A stretch of 64,000 nucleotides of DNA from Chimonanthus salicifolius (taxonomy: Eukaryota > Streptophyta > Magnoliopsida > Laurales > Calycanthaceae), in NCBI GenBank assembly GCA_013350335.1, contig CM023540.1, forward strand, positions 46,669,222 to 46,733,221, read 5' to 3'. This document shows, one piece after another, positions 44,501 to 56,452 of the stretch. The first letter of the stretch is position 1; the number at the start of each line of letters is the position of its first letter. The notes below the pieces were generated by a model, which did not search any database, had not been told where the DNA came from, and worked only from the letters and a program-made list of their open reading frames with translations. Both the position numbers and the translations under genes were made by a program.

Positions 44501-44879
44501 CTTCCAACTTTAATTCTTTAAGACAGATGATGTCCGACTTGAAGGATTTGATAAAGCTTTTGATGGACACCCTCTTTGATGGGTCACCGAGACCTCAACA
44601 TTCCAGGAAAGAATCTTCATTTAGAACACTGCAAAAACACCTGGACAAGAGTATCATTATCCACTGAATCACTTGCTGCATTCTCCCTACTGACAGTTGT
44701 AATTGACTAAAGAACTCAGTCTATGCAACTCTTGAGAAGTCATGTTCCTCCATTTGGATTGCAGGAGAAGGGACCCAACGGTTTTGAGTGTTGCGTGATA
44801 GGAGAACAAAATATCTTCAGGCCATTAGCAATCAGTCCCAACTTACAGCCAACCTCAAGAAAAAGTTAGTCCCCACACC

Positions 44880-45978
44880 ATGAAGCCATACTAGTAACGA
44901 GCGTTGTTATTGGCATCAATGCCAAGCTAGAGATTTTAATGTTCGGCTTGAGAATTTAACCGATCAAGTCAATGGATTCTCCCACACTATTGGTGCCTAT
45001 CTTGGAGCTCTTGGTGAGAGTGTAGATGGCACTCGAGGTAGAAATCCATTGAGACCTTGCAATCCTCACCACAATGGCCAAGTACAAGATCAAGCAAGGG
45101 ACATCACCAAGAAGGTGAGAATCGAGGCACCATCATTTGATGGTTGACTCAATCCTAAGGCCTTCATGGGTTGGCTTGGAGGGTCAACATGTCAAATTTG
45201 TGAAATGAAGTTGACTGGGCAAGCAAAATTGTATTGGACCAACTTAGAGCAACAACTTGATCGGATTAGGTAAGAGTCTATATAAGTCATTAGAATGAAA
45301 TGAAAGAAAATTAAAAGAAAAATATCTCCCAAACACTTATAGGGACTGAATGTTGGATCCGCTACAAACCTTGAGGCAAGGTAGCATATCAATAGCTGAT
45401 TACATGGGTAAATTGGAGGAACTAATGATCCGTTGTAACGTCAATGAGGACCCGAGTGTGATCCATTGGAGGTTTCATACTTGTTTGAGACCTGAAATTA
45501 GACAAGTGCGATGTCCAAATCTTGTGAATAACATAGACCAAGCTTTTCATTGGGCTTTGGAAGTAGAACAACTCCTTAAGACTCATCCTGTTAGAAGGTT
45601 TGGGAACCTAGGAAGAGAGTGTTCAAATAAGCAGTTCAGAATTGTGACCCAAGGGTCAGATGTTACTAGGGGGTAACCCAACTCACTCATTCCCTAAAGA
45701 CCGCAAGCGTAAAAAGATTGTGGGCAATAATTCCAAGAGAGATGGCAAGCAACTTTGCTAACGATGTACAGACTTAAGTCGCTTAGCATATCAATGTCCT
45801 TCCCATAATTTATACGTTGAAGTTAATTATGATAATGGGGAGGACCACGATGATTAGCTTGAGAAAAAACATCCATGAAGTTGAACTAGGGCCTAGTGAT
45901 GACGAGGAGGTTGGAACTTGAGATTAGCAGACACAGAATGGATGTTTTTAGAAGCATGTTCACCCAACCTAGGGTAAG
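44880..45978 (+). pseudogene. Gypsy gag remnant
   Basis: VRIEAPSFDG-LNPKAFMGWL appears near 45115-45175 (with a stop where tryptophan or similar is expected). It is followed by KLTGQAKLYWTNLEQQLDRI near 45205-45265, and in a new frame TLRQGSISIADYMGKLEELM to LEVEQLLKT at 45369-45580. This is the Retrotrans_gag domain of Ty3/gypsy. A degenerate zinc knuckle may lie near 45750. The reading is cut at 45978 by the element at 45979 and resumes at 47094. Confidence 0.82.
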
Positions 45979-47093
45979 CAATGTCACAAATACCATTTTC
46001 GGGATATTAGCAGCAACTAATAATAACAGGATATTTTCAAATTCTCGGGTTTTTACCGAGAATTTAATGGGAAAAACTTCGCAGAAATTATAAATATTTA
46101 AAAATAATAAATAAATAATTCTCATCTAACATTTCTTGAGAAAAAAACGTAAATAGTATTATTAAGGTCAACAAATATCGCAAATAACATCAAATGTCTT
46201 TACAACCTAAATAATATAAGATTTGAAATTTAACATCATATTCATTAAATATTGATTTTTAATTATGTAACAAAAATAACATTTTTGTTAACAATTTGTA
46301 TTAATTTGATTATTTTTATTTTTCATTTTTTATATTTTATATTTGTGACAATCTCTTCAACTTCTTAGAATTAATTCATTTAACTCCTTAATCTCTTCTA
46401 CTAATCCACAACTCTCTCTTCCCTTAAATCTCTCTCAAAAAATCTCATTAAATTAATAGAAAATATTTACTATCTTAAATTTAATTATTTTAATGCTTCA
46501 GTCTTCAATTTCCATGGTAATATGATTTCCTATTCATCTATTTTTCATTGATAATAGAAGTTTTCCCTTTTTTTTAATGGTCAATCATTATTCAAATAAT
46601 TAACTATATATTACTTTAGGTATTTTACATATATATTATAATTTATTGTCATTTTAATATCTATTTGATTGTGTTTTATACGAAGTTTTAATATTTTAAA
46701 TTTTTTACATCATAAAATCTTTAATTTCAAATATAATTTTTTGTTTCATTTATCAAATATCTTTTATTTTAAATTTTATCTTAACAAAATTTAATATAAA
46801 ATTAGAATTCATTAAATTCTCATTGCATTCAAGATGTCAAAGAAGGCACACTTGACATCATGGGGCATGGGCATGGGCATGGGCATGCAAGCTGCAAGTA
46901 ACCAAAATACTCAAACAAGGTTGATTTTATGCAAGAGATGAATCTACCGGTAAAAACACATTTTTACCGTGTTATTACAATTTCTCGCATTAAAAAAGGC
47001 ATTAGCGAGAAAATGTCGTTTTTAACCGAATATGGTATTCTGCCGATATTTTCGTGGTAAATTCAAAAATATCAGCGGTATTTTTTTACATTG
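45979..47093. mobile_element. CAATGT-type hAT-like element in the Gypsy remnant
   Basis: The left end is CAATGTCACAAATACC; the right end reads, in complement, CAATGTAAAAAAATACCGC. AGGGTAAG before it and GGGTAAAG after it look like an 8-bp duplication with one change, and the gypsy reading (FTQPR, VKDDW) continues across. It is 1115 bp, AT-rich and non-coding, with a short (GGGCAT)n run at 46863-46887. The termini match the 389-bp MITE at 38400-38788. Confidence 0.75.
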
Positions 47094-47485
47094 GGGTAAA
47101 GGATGACTGGAGAAGAACTTATATCAGCCATATGCAAAGCATGGGAATAAGAAAGGCAAGGTCATCATAGATGGTGGTAGTTGCATTAATGTTAATTCAC
47201 CCTCTACTATCACTAAACTAGGTTTAAAACCTGAACCTCACATTCATCCTTTTAAGGTTGTGTGGGTGGACAAGACAACCATTTCTATTTCTCAGCGGTT
47301 TTTTGGTTAATTTGCAATTTGCCACCTATAGGGACCTCATTTGGTTTGATGTTCCCGTGGATGTGGCCCACAGTTCTAGGCAAAACATGGTTGTTTGATT
47401 TGGATGTTACTAATTTCGAAATCAGACACTTAGGATTTGAACCAAAGCCTCCAACCCATGATCTACTTCAGTCTTTTTTTTAAAG
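47094..47485 (+). pseudogene. Gypsy aspartic protease remnant
   Basis: GKVIIDGGSCINVNSPSTIT near 47158-47217 is a gypsy protease, with the catalytic DSG changed to DGG. KLGLKPEPHIHPFKVVWVDK follows, then in another frame LGKTWLFDLDVTNF, the GRPWLFD-type block. It continues the gag at 44880-45978. I see no reverse transcriptase after it. Confidence 0.82.
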
Positions 47486-48163
47486 TTAAAGCAAAAAACA
47501 TACTTATTTTAAAAGAGTAAATGGGCAAGAGTCCTTGTTTCTACCCCTTTCTAGATTGTGGAAGAGAGAACAATAGCACTTGTGGTCCCACCTAGGATTT
47601 TGATTCCAACCCTCCACTACTTGCAATCTTGTCTCTAGCTTCCACCTTTCCCCAACATTCGTCATCGGCATTCATAGGCCCAAATTTCCCCTCTACCTTT
47701 TTTTTCCAATTTTGCATCTTCTCCTCCAAATCTCCATGTTCAATCTTCCATATTCCTTCTCCTTTGAGAAGAACATGTAGAACATAGAGGTTACAGGTTC
47801 AAGTCCTATGGGTATCAAATAGGCAATCGGCCCATGAAAATAATTTGCCAAATCCAACTATAAAGGTCAACCCAATTTGATGGGACAAATAGCATAGATG
47901 ATAATGATGATGATGTTCCTTCTCCCTTCCTCTAATTTTCCTTTGTGCTTTTTCAATCATTTATTTTAAAATCCAACAACTATAAACTAGAATAATCTCA
48001 AGACACAATATAAAATTAGATATGAAATAGGTATTAATGATTTTATATAGCCTTCTATTAAAAAAAAAAAAAAGAATTTCTTTACCGAATATTGCTTATG
48101 TTTTAACTGAAAAACTAGAGCATGGTTTGAGATATCCTAGTTTTGGTCATATCATTGGTGATG
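47486..48163. other. No supported gene
   Basis: Mixed sequence with an (A)14-like run at 48060. A plus-strand stretch just before 48164 (NIAYVLTEKLEHGLRYPSF) is protein-like but short and unidentified. Confidence 0.35.
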
Positions 48164-48399
48164 CTATGAAGCACGGATACTTTGAAACCCTTCAAGTATC
48201 CGTGTCGAGTGCGTGTCTGACACGGATACGGCCAGATACGACTCGAATACGTGTCGGACACGTATCCAATTAATTAAAAAAAATACGGATACACCCTGGA
48301 TACGCATATGTGTAGGAGGATACAGGCAGCAGACACGGCGGGACATGGGACACGCGTTCGTGCGAAGGAGAAAATAGGAAAAAAAACGAAAAAAAAAAA

Positions 48400-48800
48400 A
48401 ATTCGAAACCCTATCTTCCCCTTCTCGAAAGACTTTCCAGTTTCCACTTTCCACCTACCCCTCTCGGCCTCTCCTTTTCTCTGCTCTCTACTCTCGCTCT
48501 CTATAGCGACTCTCCTCTTCTCTGCGGTCTCCTCCCTCCTCTACTCTCTGCCGCAACTCTCCTCTTCTTCAAGCCTTCGCATCTTCTGTAGTTGTTCCAT
48601 TTTTATCCAGGTATGCCTTTCTACTTCTTCTTCTTCTGTTGTTCTCTTCTTCTTCTGTTTTCTGTCTTCTTCTTCTTGTTTTTCGTTTTTCTCTTCATCT
48701 TCTCTTCTTCGTCTTCTTCTTCCTCTGTTCTTCTCTTCTTCTCTCCTTCGTCTTCTTTTTCTTCTCTTCTTCTCTCCTTCGTCTTTAAAATAAGGTCAAA
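48400..48800 (+). other. Pyrimidine-rich (CTT)n leader-like region
   Basis: Long CT- and CTT-rich tracts (TTCTTCTTCTTCTG repeated at 48627-48790) create open frames on both strands of low-complexity serine, phenylalanine or glutamate. I read it as an untranslated leader of the hAT element, not as a gene. Confidence 0.5.
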
Positions 48801-49985
48801 TACCAAACAAATAGAAATACAAGTATTTCAGATAAAATATCAGAGGATGTACATGTGAAACAAAATCTATGGATTGAGAATTTAATTTCTTGGGCGATCT
48901 AAAATTACCAAGTTCAGAGCAACATGCATCCATGGATTTTGAGAACAATAAATATTCAATTTCTGAGAATTTGTTGTTCAAAAGATAGGACAAGATAGGA
49001 ATAGAAGAGTATTCCTAAACTATGGGGTGTGGATAATAAGAAGGTGTGCTGAGTTGTACTGAACTTCTATTTTTATCAAAGGGACATTGTGCAATCGAAT
49101 CATTGAACTGCTGTTTCATTCACAAATGTGACTTGAAATTAACGCCTTTGATAACAAATGATATATTATACCATGGCAAAAATGCAACATGTAGAGTCTG
49201 TTGAGTTCTATTGGATGCCATATATAAGGAGAGAATGTGGATATTCCAATTGTTAGACATCTAAACATGAGAAATGATCTTGTTTTGCATCATGTACTCA
49301 TGTTGGGCCTTATGAATCCAAACCATTCATCAATCTTTACCCACATGTTTATTTGCATGCCCCTCATCAAATTTTGTCAAACTAATGGGTCCACTGTTGG
49401 ACTGGATAAGAAGGATATACATAAAAATTTCACGAGTATCTTCATTAAAACAGAAGGATCCTCTACAAAAAGACGAGAATCAACAACCAAAGGGGGAAAA
49501 AAAAACAAAAACATAGATACAAAATCACCCAGTATTACAAATGTCTCATAAAACCCTCATTTCGATCCACACCCTCTTTGGATAGGAAATCAGTCAGCCA
49601 ATAACCCTCCACAATGAGATTACTCAACACAGCCCTCCAAAACCCGAAAAGATAGTAGAATGAGATGGGCATTATGAACTTAACTAACTTTCTAATCAAG
49701 GGGCCAATAGTATGACATGATCTGATGAGATAAATACATCTAAGTGTGGGGTAAAAATTGATGAACAATTTGGATTCTTCATAACTAGGCCTAACATGTC
49801 CCAAAAGTTGTCTGAGATTATTTATCTTTTTCAGACATTAGACTTGAGCATTCTCCTCAACAAATCCCTCCAAACACCGTTTGCCACAATGAAGGATGAG
49901 GCATCCATGGGATTATCCTAGGCTTCTTGTTTTAGAAGACTCAAGTCCAAGCCCATCAATGAACCCTTTCGCACGAAGATGTGTA
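48801..49985. other. No supported gene
   Basis: Probably intronic or flanking sequence of the hAT element. Frames at 49237-49551 (plus) and 49804-49535 (minus) show no motifs. Confidence 0.35.
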
Positions 49986-50768
49986 TGTAATCTAAATTTT
50001 TTTAATTGCTCTCTTAATTTTATTTAGTATGTTAATCCTATTTGGGTTAAGTGTTGTTTTCCTATTTGGTTTAGGTGTTTGATTAGTATTAGAAGTCGTA
50101 TGTAAAGTTTGGAAAGTTCCAAACTCGGTTTTAGGTCTATGGAATAGTCGGTTATTTAGCTTATAAATAAGATACAAGAGGTGGAGAAAGGATAACACCT
50201 TATTTTTCAAAATATAGAATCAGCTAAGGAGAGGTTTATCTCTGTCGATCTCGATTTCGCTGCCTTGTTGCAGGTTGTTCGCCAGCTAGTCTAATTCCAG
50301 CAAAGTCACATACAGATCTGGGCTTAATCCTAGACGTGATTCAGTTGTTGCTTGGGCTTTAACTCAAGTTTATCTCAGTTACAAGGCTTCCGCCCCTGCT
50401 GCTATTAAAACTCATCTCTGCTACTACAGTTCTGCCACTGCAACTTCAATTTCTCTGGCTGCTTCCATCCAGAAACCAGGTACTTCGATCCTTCCCTTCA
50501 TCTTCTCTTCTTCTCCCCTTCGATCTCTTCCCTCTTCTCCCACTTCCGCCACCTTCCTTCTTCTCTTCCGCTGCCCTTTTCGTTTTTTCTCTGGCTTTCC
50601 AGTTGCCCATTCGTTTCTCAGCCTTAACAGTAACCCTAATTCCTCCATCCCACGTGACTTAAGTCCCTGCACTTAAGTAAGAACTCGCACATGCGACTGA
50701 ACTCACGTGTGTCTCTTTTCGAGTCGCGTTTTGACTTAATTCGATTTTTAATCCCCGCTTCCACTACA
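49986..50768 (+). repeat. Gypsy 5' LTR (5'-truncated)
   Basis: It matches 55330-56112 throughout. A TATA-like CTTATAAATAAG is at 50160-50171. It ends CCACTACA, followed by TTAAG and the primer-binding site. The part equivalent to 55237-55329 is missing. Confidence 0.88.
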
Positions 50769-50857
50769 TTAAGTGGTATCAAAGCCAAAATTTCATATAT
50801 CCAGTGACGATCTCCGCTCCTCGTCAATGATCTGGAAAAAAAAAGGGAAAATTTCAG

Positions 50858-51635
50858 ATGGCATCCAACAACGATCAGTTTGTCATCACCGCTGAATTTG
50901 ATACATTTAAAGCAGAGATGAAAGAATTGTTCACCGAGTTCCGTGCAATCATGATCGCAGATTTCGCTGACAAAAACACCGGCAAGAATCAAAAAGAAGA
51001 GCCACCACATCGGGAAGATTGGGATGACGAGGACGTTGAGCAACTGGTTCTCAACACCCACCCACCCACTCAATCCCAACACACAGAATTCTAGCGCTTA
51101 TCACCGATCCTCTGACGACAATAACTATCGACCCAATGTTGAACTTCCCCCCTTCAATAGCCTTCTCCATATCGAAGAGTTTATGGAATGGGTCACCAAG
51201 GTTAAGCGTTTCTTTGAATACATGGAAGTCCCTGACGCAAAGCAAGTTCCATTGGTTGCTTTCAAACTCACTGGAGGTGGATCTTCTTGGTCGGAACAAA
51301 CTCAACAGGACAAATCAAGACAAAATTTGGCTCATGTTCGTACATGGTTCCGCATGAAGCAGCTTTTGAAAAGTCGATATCTGCCTCCTCATTATTCGCA
51401 GGTCTTATTCAACAAACTTCAAGATTGCTGCCAAGGTACACGATCTATTCAAGAATATGTTGATGACTTTTATCGCCTTCTCTCTCTTAATGACCTCCAT
51501 GAGACAGAAGAGCAAAAGATTGCCCGCTTTCTACGTGGTCTGAGATGGGATATTCGCAAAGCACTTGCTTCTCATAGCCACTTCGCTTTGACATCAGCTA
51601 TTAGTGCCGCTTTCAAACGTGGAAGAATTCACTGA
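50858..51635 (+). pseudogene. Gypsy gag
   Basis: It starts MASNNDQFVITAEFDTFKAE at 50858 and shifts frame near 51060. It continues NVELPPFNSLLHIEEFMEWV, RFFEYMEVPDAKQVPLVAFK and GTRSIQEYVDDFYRLLSLND, the Retrotrans_gag domain. IARFLRGLRWDIRKAL closes the domain, and the frame changes again at about 51604-51635 into the zinc-knuckle and protease part. Two frame changes disable it. Confidence 0.9.
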
Positions 51636-52677
51636 TACCTCTCCACCAAGGTACCAAGCCAATTCCCGCCCTAACTCATCCCGCCCATCCTTCCCCTGTA
51701 ACCACTCCCAGAATCGCAATAATAACCACCAACCAGCATCTACCCAACCTCCTCCCAACCCCAACTCCCAATACCCTAACCCTCAATCATCCAATAATTC
51801 CCATCCCTACAATAATAACCGTCCACCACCCCAACGCTCCACCTACCCTTCACAAAGTCAACCCAGTCAATCATCATCATCCTCAAACCCTTATTCTCGC
51901 CCAAACATGGACAAGTGCTTCAAGTGTGGCAAAGTTGGCCATCGATCACATGAGTGTCGCAGTTGTTTGGCATTGATTGACTCTGAGACACCCGAGCAAG
52001 ATCCTATTGATCCTCATGATAATGAGATAGCGGATGACTATCCAGTTGATGATGGTCCATATACTGGTGATCTAGGTGAAGAGCTTGGTTGCTCTCTTGT
52101 GGTTCACCCGCTCTTGCTTGTTGCGCATGTGCTGCATCAACCACAGCGCAAGCACATCTTTCGCACTACATGCACCGTCAAAGGCAAAATTTGTTTTCTT
52201 ATCATAGACAGTGGTAGCTGCAATAATATGGTCTCTCAATTTTTGGTTGATAAGCTTCAACTTCCAGTTCAACCACACCCCAATCCATACTATGTTGGTT
52301 GGGTTGATGATACATGTCGCCACCAAGTCACTTCTCAATGTGAGGTTCCCTTCTCTATTGGTAAGTATCAAGATACAGTTCTATGTGACGTGCTTCGCAT
52401 GAATGTCAGCCACTTGATACTTGGCCGGCCTTGGCAATTTGACGTTCACTCCTTACATGATGGCAATTCCAATACATATACTTTCATGCACAATGGCCGG
52501 AAGATTATTTTGCCTTCTCCTACACGTCCTCTCCAGCAGTCACGTGAGACGCGCACATGCCTAGTCTCTGATGACATCATCAAAGATTCCAGAGAAATAG
52601 GCCGTATTTATGCGCTTATGGTCCGTCCTGCCCCACAGGATACTTATGATGTTCCTCCACAAATGCAGCCCCTATAG
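51636..52677 (+). pseudogene. Gypsy zinc knuckle and aspartic protease
   Basis: One long open frame (from 51604). It has a low-complexity Asn/Pro/Ser/Gln linker (51650-51900), an intact CCHC knuckle CFKCGKVGHRSHEC at about 51916-51957, an acidic stretch, then LIIDSGSCNNMVSQFLVDKL at about 52200-52256 with the catalytic DSG intact. LILGRPWQFDVHSLHDG follows. It stops at 52677 (TAG), with reverse transcriptase in another frame just after. Confidence 0.92.
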
Positions 52678-52679
52678 GA

Positions 52680-53460
52680 TGAGTTTTCTTGTCTCCTACC
52701 TACCAACACCCCGGATTCTCTTCCTCCTATGCGCAATATTCATCATCACATTGATTTCATTCCTGGAGCTAGTCTCCCAAATCTTGCACATTACAGGTTG
52801 TGTCCCAAAGAACATGTCATTTTGCAGGACCAGGTTGAGGACCTATTAGCCAAAGGACTGATTCGCTCTAGCATGAGCCCTTGTGCAGTCTCGGCTTTGC
52901 TTGTGCTCAAAAAAGATGGTTCATGGCGTATGTGCATTGACAGTCAAGCAGTCAACAAAATTACCATCAGCTACCGTTTTCCTATTCCACGTTTAGATGA
53001 CATGCTTGACATGCTTTCTGGTTCAGTTATCTTCTCCAAACTTGATCTTAAGAGTGGTTATCATCAAATCCATCTCCGGTCTGGTGACGAATGGAAAACC
53101 GCCTTTAAGACTAAAGATGGGACTCTATGAATGGCTTGTTATGCCTTTTGGTCTCTCCAATGCACCTAGTACTTTTATGAGACTGATGAATCAAGTTCGT
53201 CCTACCTGCGGGAGGTTCTCAATGTTCTTAAAGCCAACACGTTGTACCTCAATCTTAAGAAGTGTCACTTTATGACTCCGAAGATTCTCTTTCTGGGCTA
53301 TGTTGTTTCTGCCTCTGGTATTCATGTGGACATTGCAAAAATTCAGGCAATCCGAGATTGGCCGTACCACGTTCTATACACGAAGTACGCAGTTTTCACG
53401 GCCTTGATTCATTTTATCGGCGTTTTATTCGTAACTTCAGCTCCATTGCAGCCCCTATGA
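52680..53460 (+). pseudogene. Gypsy reverse transcriptase with deletion of the catalytic DD
   Basis: [40 protein letters not shown] and [15 protein letters not shown] are intact blocks, including the first aspartate. After a frameshift near 53130, [19 protein letters not shown] follows, and then the sequence jumps to [21 protein letters not shown] residues. The intervening block that should hold the YxDD motif, roughly 25 codons, is absent (near 53190-53215). The element copy therefore could not have coded for an active enzyme. Confidence 0.88.
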
Positions 53461-53880
53461 CAGATTGCCTCAAGCATTCTTCGTTCGTCTGGCTGATGAC
53501 GCCGACAAGAGTTTTGCCTTTTTGAAAGTGAAGCTGACCACAGCCCCTGTGCTCTCCTTACCCAACTTTGAGAAACTATTTCAAGTTGATTGTGATGCTT
53601 CTATTGTGGGTATTGGTATTGTGTTATCTCAAGATGGTCGCCCTGTTGCATATTACAGTGAAAAACTCTCAAATCCACAACGCAAATGGACTACTTATGC
53701 TATGGAGCTCTATGCCGTTGTCCAATCCTAAAAGTATTGGAGACATTATCTCATTCAACGTGAGTTCGTACTATTTTCAAATCATCAAGCATTGAAGTTC
53801 ATTCAAAACAATTCTTCCTCCAATCGTTTGCATGCTCGTTAGATCACTATTATCAATGAATTTACATTCATTTTGAAATA
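53461..53880 (+). pseudogene. Gypsy RNase H
   Basis: [20 protein letters not shown] (about 53580-53640) with the first RNase H aspartate, [20 protein letters not shown] and ELYAVVQS, then a stop at 53731. The rest (KYWRHYLI, LFSNHQALKFIQNNS) follows with one frame interruption and a stop near 53840. Confidence 0.9.
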
Positions 53881-55236
53881 TAAATCAGGCCAACAAAACA
53901 AAGTCGCCGATGCACTAAGTCGTTGTTCTTCTTTACTCGCCATTGTGCGCAGTGAGATTGTGGCCTTTGATTATTTGGAAGAGCTTTATCCTAATGATTC
54001 CGATTTTGCTGAAAAATGGGCTAAGTGTTCCACCAATCGGGGTGATACACAGGATTTCTTGCTTCATGAAGGTTTCTTGTTTAAAGGGAATCGTCTCTAT
54101 ATTCCCCAAGGTTCTCTTTGTGACCACATCATTCACGAACTTCATGGCGGTGGCCTCAATGGTCATATGGGCCGTGATAAGACCATCTCTTTTGTTGAAG
54201 ACCGTTATTACTGGCCTTCTTTGAAACGTGATGCCACTTCCTATATTCATCGTTGTTTCATCCGTCAGCAAGGAAAAGGTTCTTCACAGAACACTGGATT
54301 ATATACTCCTTTACCTATGCCTGACGGCCCAGTGGATTGATCTCTCTATGGACTTCGTCTTGGGTCTTCCTCGTACCCAACGCGCCAATGATTCTGTGTT
54401 CGTGGTTGTTGATCAGTACTCCAAAATGGCACATTTCATCCCTTGTAAGAAGACTATGGATGCAGTCCATACTGCCAACCTCTTCTTTCGGGAAGTCGTT
54501 CGCCTTCATGGTGTCCCTAAGTCCATCACTTCAGATCGTGATCCAAAGTTTCTTAGTCATTTTTGGCTAACTCTTTAGAAACGCCTTGACGCATCTTTGA
54601 AGTACAGTAGCACCGCCCATCCGCAAACAGACGGCCAAACTGAATTGGATGAACCGCACTCTTGGCAACCTTATTCGATGTCTTTCAGGTGAGAAACCAC
54701 ACCAGTGGGATCTTGCCCTTGCTCAAGCAGAGTTTGCCTATAATGCCTCACCTAACAGGTCCACATGCCTTCCTCCATTCAAGATTGTGTATTCTAAAGT
54801 GTCTAATCACACTTTAGACCTTGTGGCCTTACCTCCACTACCGGACTCCAATGTTGCTGCCAATGAAATAGGTTGACTCAGTTACGAACTTCATCACACA
54901 GTTAAAAAGCGCCTTGCCGACTCCAATGAAAAATATAAAGCACATGCCGATATGCATCGGCGTGCCCAATCTTTGGAAGAAGGTGACTTTGTTATGGTCT
55001 TCCTACGAAAGGAGTGTTTCCCCGTCGGTACTTACAACAAGCTTAAGATGAAAAAGATTGGTCCCTTGCATATTCTCAAGAAAAAAAGTGACGATGCTTA
55101 TGTCATTGACCTCCCTGCGGATTTGCATCTCTCTCCTACTTTCAACATGAAGGACATCTTTCCCTATTACGATGGAGATCCAGTACATCTGCCAGATATC
55201 AACTCGGGGACAAGTTCTTTTCAAGAGAGGGGGAAT
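53881..55236 (+). pseudogene. Gypsy integrase and C-terminal region
   Basis: KVADALSRCSSLLAIV is the linker after RNase H. The N-terminal zinc domain is HELHGGGLNGHMGRDKT and [17 protein letters not shown], but the second cysteine of the CxxC pair is arginine. The core has [13 protein letters not shown] and [15 protein letters not shown] (both aspartates), and HPQTDGQTEL with the catalytic glutamate at about 54620. LGNLIRCLSGEKPHQWDLAL and GPLHILKKKSDDAYVIDLPA (C-terminal domain, about 55060-55120) follow. No chromodomain was seen. At least three frame changes and stops. Confidence 0.9.
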
Positions 55237-56112
55237 GATGTAGAACAGGTGGCCGATATATTCTTGAAGACGTACTCACGACGGATCAACAAGACGCTAG
55301 GTCTACATGCTTAACCTCGAATTGGATCCAAGTCCTAATCTTTTTAATTGCTATTTTAATTTTATTTAGTATGTTAATCCTATTTGGGTTAAGTGTTGTT
55401 TTCCTATTTGGTTTAGGTGTTTGATTAGTATTAGAAGTCGTATGTAAAGTTTGGAAAGTTCCAAACTCGGTTTTAGGTCTATATAATAGTCGGTTATTTA
55501 ACTTATAAATAGGACACAAGAGGTGGAGAAAGGATAACACCTTATTTTTCGAAATATAAAATCAGCTAAGGAGAGGTTTATCTCTATCGATCTCGGTTTC
55601 GCTGCCTTGTTGCAGGTTGTTCGCCAGCTGGTCTAATTCCAGCGAAGTCACATACAGATCTGGGCTTAATCCTAGACGTGATTTAGTCGTTGCTTGGGCT
55701 TTATCCCAAGTTTATCTCAGTTACAAGGCTTCCGCCCCTGCTGCTATTAAAACTCATCTCTGCTGCTACAGTTCTACCACTGCAACTTCGATTTCTCTAG
55801 CTGCTTCCATCCATAAACCAGGTACTTCGATCCTTCCCTTCATCTTCTTCTTCTTCTCCCCTTCGATCTCTCCCCTCTTCTCCCACTTCCGCCGCCTTCC
55901 TTCTTCTCTTCCGCTACCCTTTTCGTCTTTCCTCTGGCTTTCCAGTTGCCCATTTGTATCTCAGCCTTAACAGTAACCCTAATTCCTCCATCCCACGTGA
56001 CTTAAGTCCCTCCACTTAAGTAAGAACTCGCACATGTGACTCAACTCACGTGTGTGACTCTCTTCGAGTCGGGTTTTGACTTAATTTGATTTTTATCCTC
56101 GCTTCCGCTACA
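55237..56112 (+). repeat. Gypsy 3' LTR
   Basis: It begins TGATGTAGAACAGG directly after the polypurine tract and ends CCGCTACA. From 55330 on it matches the 5' LTR, including TTGGAAAGTTCCAAACTCGG and the CTTTACAAGGC-like exon segment. The TATA-like CTTATAAATAGG is at 55502-55513. Confidence 0.88.
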
Positions 56113-56452
56113 TTACAACTTCTAGACATACATGGGTCTGTAAAGTTCTATGATTTTATCTAAATTAAGTGGCTTATTAGAGCCTATGGACTTCTATTCT
56201 CAATCTAAGCTTAGCACATTTATTAAATAAAAACCTTAGTTTGCTGACCTCAATCCATACCCTTTAATGCACTAATTGGCCTTGGTTGGCAAAGTGAACC
56301 TAGTTTGCTGAATTGTTGTATATTTGACATATTAGTTTACAAATTATTGACATTTTTTTTTGTTTTTTTCCTGTCTATGTTTGCCGTTCAGCCTGTTTGT
56401 GAATTGAAATAGCTACTGGTGTTGAGGGCAGTGGTAGTAGTAGGTGTGGTTC
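56113..56452 (+). other. hAT intron end and start of transposase exon
   Basis: A pyrimidine-rich tract ending TTTGCCGTTCAG at 56391 is a good 3' splice site. The following 60 bases read ATGVEGSGSSRCG-like, a plausible N-terminal stretch of the hAT transposase, and are cut by the TRIM at 56453. Confidence 0.45.

Larger units (their letters stand above)
49986..56112 (+). mobile_element. Ty3/Gypsy retrotransposon with LTRs
   Basis: LTR copies at 49986-50768 and 55237-56112 flank gag, protease, reverse transcriptase, RNase H and integrase in Gypsy order. The primer-binding site TGGTATCAAAGCC is at 50774 and the polypurine tract AGAGAGGGGGAA at 55224-55235. By eye the LTRs differ at some 30-odd positions over 780 bases. 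The 3' LTR has about 100 extra bases at its start after the polypurine tract, so the 5' LTR is truncated; no target-site duplication remains. The coding region has frameshifts and a deletion in the reverse transcriptase. Confidence 0.92.

Noticed and set aside
48308..48858. 161-codon serine/phenylalanine-rich membrane-like protein
   Set aside because: The frame comes from CTT and CT tracts; the opposite strand is equally open as a glutamate/lysine-rich frame.
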